41,955 nt of DNA, from assembly GCA_964421495.1 (NCBI GenBank), contig CAYQXO010000011.1, positions 1-41,955 on the forward strand, written 5' to 3'. The stretch is from CAJXOW01 sp964421495. Lineage in GTDB: Bacteria; Bacteroidota; Rhodothermia; Balneolales; Balneolaceae. Both the position numbers and the translations under genes were made by a program. The notes below the pieces were generated by a model. That model was not told the DNA's origin and did not search any database. It saw nothing but the letters and a program-made list of their open reading frames with translations. Positions 16,411-25,098 of the stretch are shown piece after piece (within the stretch, counting starts at the first letter, position 1; each line of letters starts with the position of its first letter).

Positions 16411-17986
16411 AGTACTGATATGCGACAATGTAGATCCCTTGTGCGAGCAAGTATTTAAAGAGCGGGAAATTGAGACGGTGAAGAAGACCGATCTGAGTCA
16501 AGAAGAGCTTATTGAAGAAATACCTGGATATGATGGAATCGTCGTTCGCAGCGGCACGAAAGTCACTAAGAAGGTACTGGAAGCGGCCAGCAATTTGAAG
16601 GTGGTCGGCCGAGCCGGTGTCGGGGTGGATAATATTGATATCGAGGCGGCTACCGCCAACGGTGTAATCGTGATGAACACGCCCGACGGCAACACGATCT
16701 CCACGGCCGAGCATACCTGCGGAATGATTCTCTCGCTCTCCCGCAATATTCCCATAGCCGTCAATAAAGTTAAAAACGGCGGATGGGACCGTAAAAAATT
16801 CAAGGGTACCGAAGTTAACGGAAAATCCCTCGGTATCGTGGGACTGGGAAAAATCGGTGCGGAAGTGGCTCAGCGCATGCAGGCTTTCGGTATGAATGTA
16901 AAAGCGTATGATCCCTATGCAACTGAAGAAAAAGCTGATGAACTGAGCGTTGAGTTAATGGAACTTGACGAGCTTACCGGTCAAGTCGATTACCTGACGG
17001 TCCATACTCCCCTCACCGAAAAGACCAAAGGACTGATTTCGAAGGACAATGCCGACAAACTGAAAAAAGGTATTCGCCTTATAAACTGTGCGCGCGGCGG
17101 AATTATTGAAGAGGGCGATCTGACGGATATGATTGAGGACGGCATTGTCGAAGGCGTGGCCCTCGATGTTTATACGGAAGAACCGCCGAACGACGATATC
17201 TATAAAATGCTTCAACATCCCAAGATTATCGGCACGCCCCACCTGGGAGCTTCCACGGAAGAGGCCCAGGCCAAAGTGGCCGAACAGGTGGCACGGCAAA
17301 TGGCGGATGCATTTGAAAACAAAAGCTACAAGGGCAGCCTGAACGGAAAGTCCATCTCCCTCAGTACGAACAAGGAAGTTCAGCCCTACCTGACCCTGGC
17401 GGAACGACTCGGTGCCTTTGTCGCCCAGATTGCGCCTGAACATGCCAACCGCTTCTCGTTTGAATATACCGGCAACTGCGTCCCCTACAGCGATGTACTC
17501 ACCGACGCCGTGTTGAAAGGCATTCTGGCGCAGCAAACCGACAAGGCGGTCAACCTGGTCAACGCCCGCGTCTTTGCTGACGACCGGGGATTCAAAATTC
17601 AGGAAACCACCTCCAGCGAAACCCGCACATTCAATGACGTTATCAAGGTGAAGCTAGGGGAAGATGCCGACTACCAAGAGCTCTGGGCTACCAACTTCGG
17701 AGACGACGATTTCCGCGTGGTTCAAATCGACGGCTTCCCGATCGAGATTCAACTCGGCGGACATATCCTGATGTATAAAAACATCGACAAGCCGGGGATG
17801 CTGGCAAGCGTCAGTTCCGACCTGGCCAAACAGGACATCAACATTGCATCGCTGAGCCTCGGTCGCAACAAACAAAACTCCGAAGCTATCACGGCCTTCT
17901 TGCTCGACAAGGGCGTCGAAACGAGCGAAATCGAAAAGATCCGCGATATGGAAGGCATCAAGGCGCTGCGATATATCGATATATAA
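16400..17986 (+). CDS. serA: D-3-phosphoglycerate dehydrogenase
   Basis: A 528-residue type-I SerA that oxidises 3-phosphoglycerate to 3-phosphohydroxypyruvate, the first step of serine synthesis. The NAD-binding fold has GLGKIG at 148-153. Catalytic residues are R232 (NCARGG), E261 (YTEEPP) and H281 (TPHLGAS). An allosteric substrate-binding domain follows at about 320-450, then a C-terminal ACT domain (LMYKNIDKPGMLASVSSDLA ...), as expected of the serine-regulated long form. It is monocistronic with a clear terminator downstream. Confidence 0.97.
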   Translation: MLYKVLICDNVDPLCEQVFKEREIETVKKTDLSQEELIEEIPGYDGIVVRSGTKVTKKVLEAASNLKVVGRAGVGVDNIDIEAATANGVIVMNTPDGNTISTAEHTCGMILSLSRNIPIAVNKVKNGGWDRKKFKGTEVNGKSLGIVGLGKIGAEVAQRMQAFGMNVKAYDPYATEEKADELSVELMELDELTGQVDYLTVHTPLTEKTKGLISKDNADKLKKGIRLINCARGGIIEEGDLTDMIEDGIVEGVALDVYTEEPPNDDIYKMLQHPKIIGTPHLGASTEEAQAKVAEQVARQMADAFENKSYKGSLNGKSISLSTNKEVQPYLTLAERLGAFVAQIAPEHANRFSFEYTGNCVPYSDVLTDAVLKGILAQQTDKAVNLVNARVFADDRGFKIQETTSSETRTFNDVIKVKLGEDADYQELWATNFGDDDFRVVQIDGFPIEIQLGGHILMYKNIDKPGMLASVSSDLAKQDINIASLSLGRNKQNSEAITAFLLDKGVETSEIEKIRDMEGIKALRYIDI

Positions 17987-18091
17987 GGAGACGTAAACCG
18001 ACTTCATGCCCCGTTTGATACCGGTGTTTTTATCGGCAATTAAACGGTGCAAAGTTCGGTAACTTCCCCTTATTACTTAGCATGGTTATTC

Positions 18092-18136
18092 AAAAGGGCC
18101 GGCCCTCTATTCAGGTAGTCGGCCCTTTTATTTTTT
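18092..18136 (+). terminator. Intrinsic terminator of serA
   Basis: AAAAGGGCCG (18092-18101) pairs with CGGCCCTTTT (18120-18129), followed by TATTTTTT. It is a strong plus-strand hairpin about 105 bp after the serA stop. The stem also protects minus-strand transcripts coming from the opposing symporter gene. Confidence 0.85.
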
Positions 18137-18207
18137 AAATTTCGAGATGCAAATGATACGCTTGCAGGAACAGCTGACTGCAATTCCTGCGAAGCAACTA
18201 ACTGCTG

Positions 18208-19752
18208 TTACCGAAACCAGCTCCGTATTTGCCGGCTGGCCATGCCCACCGCCAGCACAATCAAACTTCCCACCACTGTGTACCACGGCCAGGCGACGGC
18301 GAGTCCCTCTCCGGGCAGCAGTTGCTGTATGGGTCCCTTGACCATGAAGAGCAGGGCGACCAGTCCGCTAAAGAACCCGATGATTGCATCGAAGCGATCC
18401 GTCTGGGAGGTAAGCCGGCCGAGCAGAAAAGCGCCGAGCAATCCGCCGTATGTATAAGAGGCGATCCCGAGCCCCAGCTCCACCACGGCCGGTCGTTCGC
18501 CGGCGGCGTTGAGCTGGAGAACGGCAAAAACCAAGGCTGAGGCGGTCAGAATCAATCCCCAGCCGACGGTGATATACCGGGAGGCCCGCAGATCGTCGGC
18601 CGGCGTGTTTTGTTTTCCCCAGTACGGCTTATAGAGATCCAGGGTCGTCGAAGAGGCCAGTGAATTGAGCGAGGAACTGAGACTGCTCATCGCGGCGGCA
18701 AACAGGGAGGCGACGATCAAGCCCGAAAGTCCGGCCGGCATTTGTTCGACGATAAATTTGGCAAAAATCTCGTCGGTCGTCGCCAGTCCCAACGCCTCGG
18801 CCGACTGCGCCCCGTAAAAGCCGTACAACAGCAAGCCGATCATCAGAAAAAGCGCAAACTGCCCGCACACCACCAGTCCGCTGCCAATCAAAGCCTTCTG
18901 GCTCGATCGCAGATCGCGGGTGGTCAGAAGCCGCTGGACAATGAGCTGGTCGGTCCCGTGCGAGGCGAGCGAAAACACGCCGCCGCCCACCACGGCCGTA
19001 ACAAAGGCATAGGGCTGGTCGAGCATCGCCCGGAATGACTCTCCTATGGCAAAATTAAACACTTTCAACTTGCCCTCCTGCCCGGCCAGCTCCATCGCTC
19101 CCGACCATCCCCCGTCGATACCCCGCACCATCAGGAACGCCGCAACAACCGCCCCGCCGATATAGACAACCATTTGCATAAAATCCATCCACACCACCGC
19201 CTTGATACCGCCGACCAGCGTGTAAACGATCGTCACCCCCGCAATCACCCCGATCGCAGCCCCGTAAATTGCAAGATCGCTCCACCCCGGCATCGTGTTG
19301 GCCAGCCGCAGCATAATCGCCAGCGGAATCGCCGTCGCAAACAGGCGCACCCCGTCGGCCAGCAGGCGCGTCACCATGAAGGTGGAACTTGCCGCATTGC
19401 GCATAACCGAGCCGAAGCGGGTCTCCAGAAACTGGTAGGCCGTCTGCAGCTTGCCCTCATAATAAGCCGGCAGGAAAAGCATACTCACCACGATGCGCCC
19501 CAGAATATATCCGAAGGTGATCTGCAAAAAGGTGAGATTCCCGCCATAAGCCACGGCGGGGATACTGATAAACGTGAGCGTGCTCGTCTCGGTCGCCACC
19601 ACCGAAAACATTACCGCCCACCACGGCAGGGAACGTCCACCGAGGAAATAATCCCCCGTATCCTCCTGGCGACCGGCACTCCACAACCCCGCCATCGCCA
19701 CAAAGGCCAGGTAGAAGACAAGAACAATGATGTCGAGTGTAGTAAATCCCAC
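18208..19752 (-). CDS. Sodium:solute symporter (SSS family)
   Basis: A 514-residue transporter of the SSS/SGLT family with about 13 membrane helices. The family start is clear: DYFLGGRSLPWWAVMFSVVATETSTLTFIS in helix 1, with the Na+-site pattern, then GYILGRIVVSMLFLPAYY, YTLVGGIKAVVWMDFMQM and the SSLSSSLNS stretch. The Na+-driven substrate (sugar, amino acid or sialic-acid-like) cannot be told from sequence. GTG is the likely start. It sits downstream of the NagZ-fusion gene on the same strand, separated by a family C element, so uptake of a cell-wall sugar is conceivable but unproven. Confidence 0.92.
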   Translation of the reverse strand: MGFTTLDIIVLVFYLAFVAMAGLWSAGRQEDTGDYFLGGRSLPWWAVMFSVVATETSTLTFISIPAVAYGGNLTFLQITFGYILGRIVVSMLFLPAYYEGKLQTAYQFLETRFGSVMRNAASSTFMVTRLLADGVRLFATAIPLAIMLRLANTMPGWSDLAIYGAAIGVIAGVTIVYTLVGGIKAVVWMDFMQMVVYIGGAVVAAFLMVRGIDGGWSGAMELAGQEGKLKVFNFAIGESFRAMLDQPYAFVTAVVGGGVFSLASHGTDQLIVQRLLTTRDLRSSQKALIGSGLVVCGQFALFLMIGLLLYGFYGAQSAEALGLATTDEIFAKFIVEQMPAGLSGLIVASLFAAAMSSLSSSLNSLASSTTLDLYKPYWGKQNTPADDLRASRYITVGWGLILTASALVFAVLQLNAAGERPAVVELGLGIASYTYGGLLGAFLLGRLTSQTDRFDAIIGFFSGLVALLFMVKGPIQQLLPGEGLAVAWPWYTVVGSLIVLAVGMASRQIRSWFR

Positions 19753-19770
19753 GGATTAGTTATTTAATTA

Positions 19771-19890
19771 AGTCAGATGTCGGACGTCGGATGACGGATG
19801 TCTATTCCAACAAGTAACTAAGTTGTGTATATACCCCACATAAATACCGAGCGGAAAAAGCATCCGACATCAGACCTCCGACATCTGACT
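19771..19890 (+). repeat. Family C stem-loop element, copy 1
   Basis: The arms 19771-19800 and 19861-19890 pair at 27 of 30 positions and are made of GTCGGA/GATG-like short units. The core CTATTCCAACAAG ... TTGTGTATATACCCCACAT matches the reverse complement of the element at 24.2 kb. It fills the gap between the NagZ-fusion stop (its end is 2 nt away) and the symporter start. Confidence 0.8.
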
Positions 19891-19891
19891 T

Positions 19892-22804
19892 TCATTTCAA
19901 CACTTCCATGACCGCATCATGAAATTTCGGTCGAAACTTTCGAATCCTGTTATTTGTGCGGGTGGGGTGCACCCGGTTCGTCAGCAGTATTATAATCGTT
20001 CGATACTCCGGATCGATTAAGATGGAGGTGCCGGTAAATCCGGTGTGACCGAAGGCTTCGTCGGACGTTTTGCTGCCGTACAGGCTGTTTTCGTCGCTGG
20101 GGGTATCCCATCCCAATGCCCGCGTACTGCTCGTATCGATTCGCTGCGGTGCCGTAAATTCGTCAATGGTCCGGCCATTCAGATATTTTCGGCCGTTAAA
20201 ATATCCGTTACTAAGCAGCAACTGGGCATAGGTCCCCAGGTCGCCGGTCGTTGAAAACAATCCGGCGTGACCGCCTACTCCCCCGAGAAATGCCGCGTTT
20301 TCATCATGCACCTCCCCCCGTATCAACCGATTGCGGTAGCTGGTGTCGTATTCGGTTGGTGCAATACGGGACCGCAGGGAGGAATCGGGATTGAACATTG
20401 TATTCTCCATTTCCAGCGGACGGTAAAAGTTGCGTTCGGCCAACTCATCCAGCGGCGCTCCCTCCAGCTTCTCAATTATCTGTTGCAACAATATATAACC
20501 GGGATCGCTGTAGTGATAGGCATCGCCGGGGGTATAGGCCAGTTCCATGTCATAGATCATGGGCAAGACCTTCGAGGAATCCTCCAGTTTTTTCCAGAAA
20601 CGCATATAGGGCTTGATGCCGCCGGTATGGGAGAGCAGGTGACGAATGGTCACGCTGTCTTTCTCTCCCCCGGCAAACGAGGGAATATAATCTTTCACCG
20701 GTTTGTCAAGATGCAGCAACCGCTGCTCTTTCATTTTCATGGCCAGGGGCGTCGTCGCCACGACTTTCGTCAGAGAGGCGACATCAAAAATGGTCTCGGA
20801 GGTCACCCCGGGAGCATCTTCCCCGTAGGTATAGCGGCCAAATCCTTCATTCATCAATACTTTTCCGTCCCGTGCCGCATAGACGGCCATCCCCGGGGCT
20901 ACCGAGTCGGCTATCGCCTTGCGGATCAACGTTCGTACGGAGTCAAAAGCTTTTGGAGTCGGTTTCACAGCCCAATTGGTTTGCCGCTTTTCCCGTTCGA
21001 TACCATGCCCGAAATCATAACCGGAGGGAAGCTCTATCGGCAATTTACCCGTGAGGTCCTGGTTGCCCATCAGGCCATGCACGGCCGCCCGCTGGGCATC
21101 GCGGGATGCGCTGTAGGTTGCCAGATAGGTCGAGGCTTCCGGGAAATAACGAAGCAAATAGGGAGTCCCGAATCCAACATGGATCAGGGGTCGATCAATC
21201 TCCATCAGATCCCCCATAAAATAAACGAGCGAGTCCGGCAGGTTCAAGTGCCCCTTGTAGCTCCCGAAATTCACAAATACGCCGGCTACCACCGCATCGA
21301 CTCGCTTGGCTTCCTCAAATACCTTGTTCATGCGGTGCTGCGAGGTATGGGGACCAATACGGATCACGCGGTTATTATCGAAATAATATCGCAGTTGCGA
21401 CGCAAACGTATCCCCCGGATATCCATAACTAATATCATCCGTTACGATTACCGTTAGCAGGGAATCGTTCAGGGCCGGATCGAGCGGCACTTTCTGCTTC
21501 TCGTCTTTTACCAGCGTCAGGGCCTCGCGGTACATTTTACCGGCTCTGATCAAATGGGTCGGGTCTTCCACATGCTCTTCCATCTGCTCAAAATCCGGCT
21601 GCGTTTTGCCGGCCTCCACAAACTTTTTGAGCTCCAGTACACGCCTGACCGACTCGTTGATGGTTCCTTCCGACAGCCTGCCCTCCTCCACCGCCTCAAG
21701 CACGCTCCGGTATGACAATTCAAAATCGGCCGGCAGCAAGATGATATCCGACCCCGCCTCCAGGGCCTTCACCACCGCCTCCCCGGGCCAGTAACCTTCC
21801 TGTATGCCGCCCATTGTCATGGCGTCGGTAATCACGGCTCCCTCGAAACCGAGGGAATCGCGCAGCATGGACTTGATCATAAAAGGCGAAAGCGTGGCCG
21901 GACGCTCGCCGTACGGAAAGGCCTCCATTGCCATGTGTGCCGCCATTATGGCCTTGGCATCGGCCTCCACGGCCGCCTCGAAGGGAATCAATTCCATCTC
22001 GTTAAGTCGCTCCCGGTCGAACGGCAGGGTGGGCAGGCTCAAATGCGAATCGGTGTCGGTGTCACCGTGACCCGGAAAATGCTTCACCGTAGCCGCCACC
22101 CCCTGCGATTGAAGTCCGTCGATATACCGGATTCCAAATTCCGATACCAACTCCGGAGTCCCGCCGTAGGACCGTATATTAATAATAGGATTATCCGGAT
22201 TGTTATTAATGTCGATTACCGGGGCAAAATTCATATGAACCCCCATTGCTTTTGCTTCTTCGGCCGTAGCCACTCCTTGCTGGTAGGCGTAGTCCGAATT
22301 ACGGGTCGCCCCGACGGCCATATTCTCCGGAAAGCGGGTACCTCCCGAAAGTCGCATCGGCAGTCCCCACTCAAAATCGGCCCCGACCAGCAGCGGCACC
22401 GAAGCCATCGCCTGGTACCGCTGAATATTGCGGGCCGCCTCGTAGGTGTGTCCGCTGGATACCATCACACCCCCAATCTCGCCCCGGTCCACCTTGCGGG
22501 CCAACTGCTTGAATCCCCACCCCTCGTTGTTCTGCATGCGGGCGCTGACCCGCACCATAAAAAGCTGTCCGATCTTTTCCTCCAGCGAGAGCGTATCCAT
22601 CATCCGGTTCACGTCAATAGACGTATATCTTTTTCCCGGGGCCGGCGGATGCCCGGTCTCCACCGTATCATACACCACGACCGTGTCGACTTCCGTAACG
22701 GCATCCCGCTCCCGATCGGTAACTTTCGTACTCGAACATCCCGTAAATACCGGCCCTGACATCCCGATGATAATCAATACTGCAAAGATCCAGCGTATAT
22801 TCAT
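19892..22804 (-). CDS. Fusion of GH3 beta-N-acetylhexosaminidase and serine beta-lactamase/esterase, lipoprotein
   Basis: A 970-residue protein from ATG 22804; the frame is open to 22897, but the lipoprotein signal (MNIRWIFAVLIIIGM ... FTGC) begins here. Residues about 55-400 are a NagZ-like GH3 domain: KHFPGHGDTDTDSHL (from 241) holds the catalytic His, and GAVITDAM has nucleophile D327. A GH3 C-terminal alpha/beta domain follows at about 425-600. Residues about 615-970 are a class C beta-lactamase/penicillin-binding-like domain with SLTK (S677, K680), YSD (765-767) and HTG (920-922). It probably trims muropeptide sugars in the periplasm, with the second domain as a hydrolase of unknown substrate. 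This fusion is known in Bacteroidota relatives. Confidence 0.92.
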   Translation of the reverse strand: MNIRWIFAVLIIIGMSGPVFTGCSSTKVTDRERDAVTEVDTVVVYDTVETGHPPAPGKRYTSIDVNRMMDTLSLEEKIGQLFMVRVSARMQNNEGWGFKQLARKVDRGEIGGVMVSSGHTYEAARNIQRYQAMASVPLLVGADFEWGLPMRLSGGTRFPENMAVGATRNSDYAYQQGVATAEEAKAMGVHMNFAPVIDINNNPDNPIINIRSYGGTPELVSEFGIRYIDGLQSQGVAATVKHFPGHGDTDTDSHLSLPTLPFDRERLNEMELIPFEAAVEADAKAIMAAHMAMEAFPYGERPATLSPFMIKSMLRDSLGFEGAVITDAMTMGGIQEGYWPGEAVVKALEAGSDIILLPADFELSYRSVLEAVEEGRLSEGTINESVRRVLELKKFVEAGKTQPDFEQMEEHVEDPTHLIRAGKMYREALTLVKDEKQKVPLDPALNDSLLTVIVTDDISYGYPGDTFASQLRYYFDNNRVIRIGPHTSQHRMNKVFEEAKRVDAVVAGVFVNFGSYKGHLNLPDSLVYFMGDLMEIDRPLIHVGFGTPYLLRYFPEASTYLATYSASRDAQRAAVHGLMGNQDLTGKLPIELPSGYDFGHGIEREKRQTNWAVKPTPKAFDSVRTLIRKAIADSVAPGMAVYAARDGKVLMNEGFGRYTYGEDAPGVTSETIFDVASLTKVVATTPLAMKMKEQRLLHLDKPVKDYIPSFAGGEKDSVTIRHLLSHTGGIKPYMRFWKKLEDSSKVLPMIYDMELAYTPGDAYHYSDPGYILLQQIIEKLEGAPLDELAERNFYRPLEMENTMFNPDSSLRSRIAPTEYDTSYRNRLIRGEVHDENAAFLGGVGGHAGLFSTTGDLGTYAQLLLSNGYFNGRKYLNGRTIDEFTAPQRIDTSSTRALGWDTPSDENSLYGSKTSDEAFGHTGFTGTSILIDPEYRTIIILLTNRVHPTRTNNRIRKFRPKFHDAVMEVLK

Positions 22805-22887
22805 AATTTTCGTACTATTTTTAAAAATCTGTAAAAAATATAATAGATGAAATGTTATACAACCTGCCGGCCCGAATTTCGCTAACA

Positions 22888-22944
22888 CTCGGTGCACTGC
22901 GCGGGAATCGCTTCGCTCGGTGCGCTAACGCGGGGATCTCTCCG
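22888..22944. repeat. GC-rich tandem imperfect repeat
   Basis: Two adjacent units of 28-29 nt (22888-22915 and 22916-22944) both begin CTCGGTGC, contain CGCGGG and end in TC-CG. They lie in the 226-bp gap between the NagZ fusion and the glycosylasparaginase gene and do not code. No function is evident. Confidence 0.5.
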
Positions 22945-23030
22945 CACTGTCGGGCTAACTCGGATTAACCCGTATTCCACAGGCAGAAATACGTATTTCA
23001 AACATACTTTACGGCAAGGAAGGGTATCCC

Positions 23031-24014
23031 CTATTTACCGGATACGGCAAATGAGGCATCAACCATTCGATTCACGGAATGATCATGCACCGCGAAGCTG
23101 AATCCCTTTTTAACTCCGTAACCGCCGTACTCCCCGTTTTTATTGAGAGCCAGAAATGCCACCTGTTGGTCGCTCTCTTCAAAATCGGGATTTCGATTTA
23201 ATACCCGCTCGACTACCTTTCGGCAAGCCTCTTCCGGGTGATCGCCTTCACGCATACGCTCGACGACCGCATGGCTGCCGGCCACTTTAATAATCTCTTC
23301 ACCCACGCCCGTTGCACAGGCCGCACCGACCTCGTTATCCACAAAAAGTCCGCAGCCGATCAGGGCCGAATCGGCAACGCGACCGTGCCATTTATACGCC
23401 AGTCCGCTGGTGGTGCAAGCTCCCGACAGATTCCCGTCCCCGTCAAGCGCCAGCATACCAATCGTATCGTGACCGACCGGCGGGGCGTCGGGATCATAGT
23501 CAGATTTTTCAAGCCACTCCTTCCACGCCTGCCGGGACTCATCCGTCAGCAAGTCCTCCTTTTCAAATCCCCGGTCGAGGGCAAATTCCAGGGCTCCCTC
23601 GCCCGTCAGCATCACGTGGGGACTCTCTTCCTTCACTTTGCGGGCCACCGAAACAGGATGTTTGATATGCCGTAAAAACGTGACCGACCCCGCATCCCCG
23701 TTTTGGTCCTGAATACAGGCATCGAGCGTCACCTCGCCGTCGCGGTCGGGATAGCCTCCAAAGCCGACGGTTTGCACGTCGGGGTCCCCTTCCGGCACAC
23801 GAACTCCCTGCTCCACGGCGTCGATTGAGGATCCATTATTGCCTAAAACCTCCCAAGCCGCCTCATTGGCCGGCTGCCCGAACCCCCAGGTCGATACCAC
23901 AATCGGGCGGTCGGCTCCATTTCCCGACATTCCACCCTTACCAAAATTCGGAAGGGGAATCAAGACCCCCAAGCTTGCCAGTGAAGATTTAATAAAACTG
24001 CGTCGCGTCGTCAT
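23031..24014 (-). CDS. N4-(beta-N-acetylglucosaminyl)-L-asparaginase, Tat-exported
   Basis: A 327-residue Ntn hydrolase of the asparaginase_2 family that cleaves the GlcNAc-Asn bond of glycoasparagine. The N-terminus TTRRSFIKSSLASLGVLI carries a twin-arginine motif, so the folded precursor is exported. The autoprocessing site is GHD|TIGMLA with Thr184 as nucleophile, followed by the substrate loops CTTSGLAYKWHGRVADSALI and CATGVGE. The size fits the bacterial enzyme. It stands upstream of the hexosaminidase fusion and symporter on the same strand, which may indicate a glycan-scavenging neighbourhood (inference). Confidence 0.93.
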   Translation of the reverse strand: MTTRRSFIKSSLASLGVLIPLPNFGKGGMSGNGADRPIVVSTWGFGQPANEAAWEVLGNNGSSIDAVEQGVRVPEGDPDVQTVGFGGYPDRDGEVTLDACIQDQNGDAGSVTFLRHIKHPVSVARKVKEESPHVMLTGEGALEFALDRGFEKEDLLTDESRQAWKEWLEKSDYDPDAPPVGHDTIGMLALDGDGNLSGACTTSGLAYKWHGRVADSALIGCGLFVDNEVGAACATGVGEEIIKVAGSHAVVERMREGDHPEEACRKVVERVLNRNPDFEESDQQVAFLALNKNGEYGGYGVKKGFSFAVHDHSVNRMVDASFAVSGK

Positions 24015-24123
24015 AGAGATGCTTTTTTAGTCGAGGTTCGCATATGTACCGTGTCACGCTACCACACAAATCACAGCTTAAATATAATCGCGACAGGGAA
24101 CAAGTGAAAATGACTAACGCTCG

Positions 24124-24255
24124 AAGCCGGGAGGCGGAAGCCCGACAGCTGTCGGCACGGAAGGCCTATTCCGACCGGTGACAATGTGGTGTATATACAC
24201 AACAATTTAACTTGCTGGAATAGCCTGCCGACGTCCGCCTTCCGGCATCCGGCTT
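24124..24255 (-). repeat. Family C stem-loop element, copy 2
   Basis: Imperfect arms beginning AAGCCGG (24124) and ending CCGGCTT (24255) enclose a core whose reverse complement reads CTATTCCAGCAAGTTA ... TTGTGTATATACACCACAT, homologous to the 19.8-kb copy. The left arm holds the perfect palindrome CCGACAGCTGTCGG (24142-24155). It touches the rdgB stop codon. Confidence 0.75.
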
Positions 24256-24839
24256 TAGTTTCTTAACCACTCCACAAATTGTGCAATCGCCTTACCCCGA
24301 TGACTGATCTCGTGTTTTTGGTCGGCCGACAGCTCGGCAAAGGTTTCTTGATATTCTTCGGGCTGAAATATTGGATCGTATCCGAATCCACCGCTACCGC
24401 GGGGTTCTTTCAGTATTCTTCCCTCGCATACTCCGTGAAAGGTTTGTTCCCGGTCGCCGTCAACGAATGCCACCACGGTTCTGAACCGTGCCGTACGTTT
24501 CGGGGTGGGGACGAAAGAAAGTTCCTTCAGCAGCTTGTTCATATTATCGAGGTAGGAGGCCTCCTCCCCGGCATAGCGTGCCGAATACACCCCCGGCTCG
24601 CCGTTCAGCGCATCCACTTCCAACCCGGTATCGTCGGCAACAGCCGGCAGACCGGTTTCTTCGGCCGTGTAACGGGCTTTCTTGAGGGCGTTGCCTTCGA
24701 GGGTTTCTTTGTCCTCTAGTACTTCTTCCAGCTCTGGGAAATCATAGGTTGAGAGAAGCGTAATTCCCAGGGGCTGAAGCGTCGTCCGCAATTCTTCAAT
24801 TTTGTCCTTGTTTCCCGATGCCAGTACAAGTCGTTTCAA
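24255..24839 (-). CDS. rdgB: XTP/dITP diphosphatase (RdgB/HAM1)
   Basis: Hydrolyses non-canonical purine triphosphates (dITP, XTP), cleaning the nucleotide pool. Signature residues are LASGNKDKIEEL at the N-terminus, AVADDTGLEVDALNGEPGVYSARYAG, GGFGYDPIFQPE and the C-terminal SHRGKA. The frame is open to 24932, but the conserved protein begins at LKRLVLASGNK. The likely start is TTG 24839, overlapping the stop of the preceding gene as TTGA, giving 194 residues, the usual length. It is the last gene of the pfkB-semiSWEET-rdgB operon. Confidence 0.93.
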   Translation of the reverse strand: MKRLVLASGNKDKIEELRTTLQPLGITLLSTYDFPELEEVLEDKETLEGNALKKARYTAEETGLPAVADDTGLEVDALNGEPGVYSARYAGEEASYLDNMNKLLKELSFVPTPKRTARFRTVVAFVDGDREQTFHGVCEGRILKEPRGSGGFGYDPIFQPEEYQETFAELSADQKHEISHRGKAIAQFVEWLRN

Positions 24840-25096
24840 GAGACGGAAGAGTCGTTTCGAGGAAAGAGTTTGTAATAAAGATTGATGCCGCTGCCGATCG
24901 ACAGCAGGGCATTCAGCGCTACGAATACCCAATCCGAAATCAACAGGGCATAGACGGTAAGCAACAGGCTGGCGCTCATATACATGGCGTTAAACAGGAG
25001 GTTGGTCCCGCTGCGCCCCCGGCGTATCGTCTCCAGGGTTTGCGGGACCCATGCTCCTACCAGAATTACAAAACCGATCCAGCCTATATATTCCAC
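24836..25096 (-). CDS. SemiSWEET-like PQ-loop transporter
   Basis: An 86-residue membrane protein with three helices (about 4-20, 34-54 and 56-76) and the PQ motif in GAWVPQTLETIRRGRSGTNL. This is the size and layout of bacterial SemiSWEETs, which dimerise to move sugars; the exact substrate is unknown. The start is GTG, 2 nt after the pfkB stop, and the stop overlaps the rdgB start by 4 nt. Coupling to a PfkB sugar/nucleoside kinase suggests transport and phosphorylation of the same compound (inference). Confidence 0.85.
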   Translation of the reverse strand: MEYIGWIGFVILVGAWVPQTLETIRRGRSGTNLLFNAMYMSASLLLTVYALLISDWVFVALNALLSIGSGINLYYKLFPRNDSSVS

Positions 25097-25098
25097 GT

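Noticed and set aside
24840..24932. 31-residue N-terminal extension of RdgB
   Set aside because: It lies within the upstream transporter gene; the conserved start LKRLVLASGNK coincides with a TTG overlapping that gene's stop.
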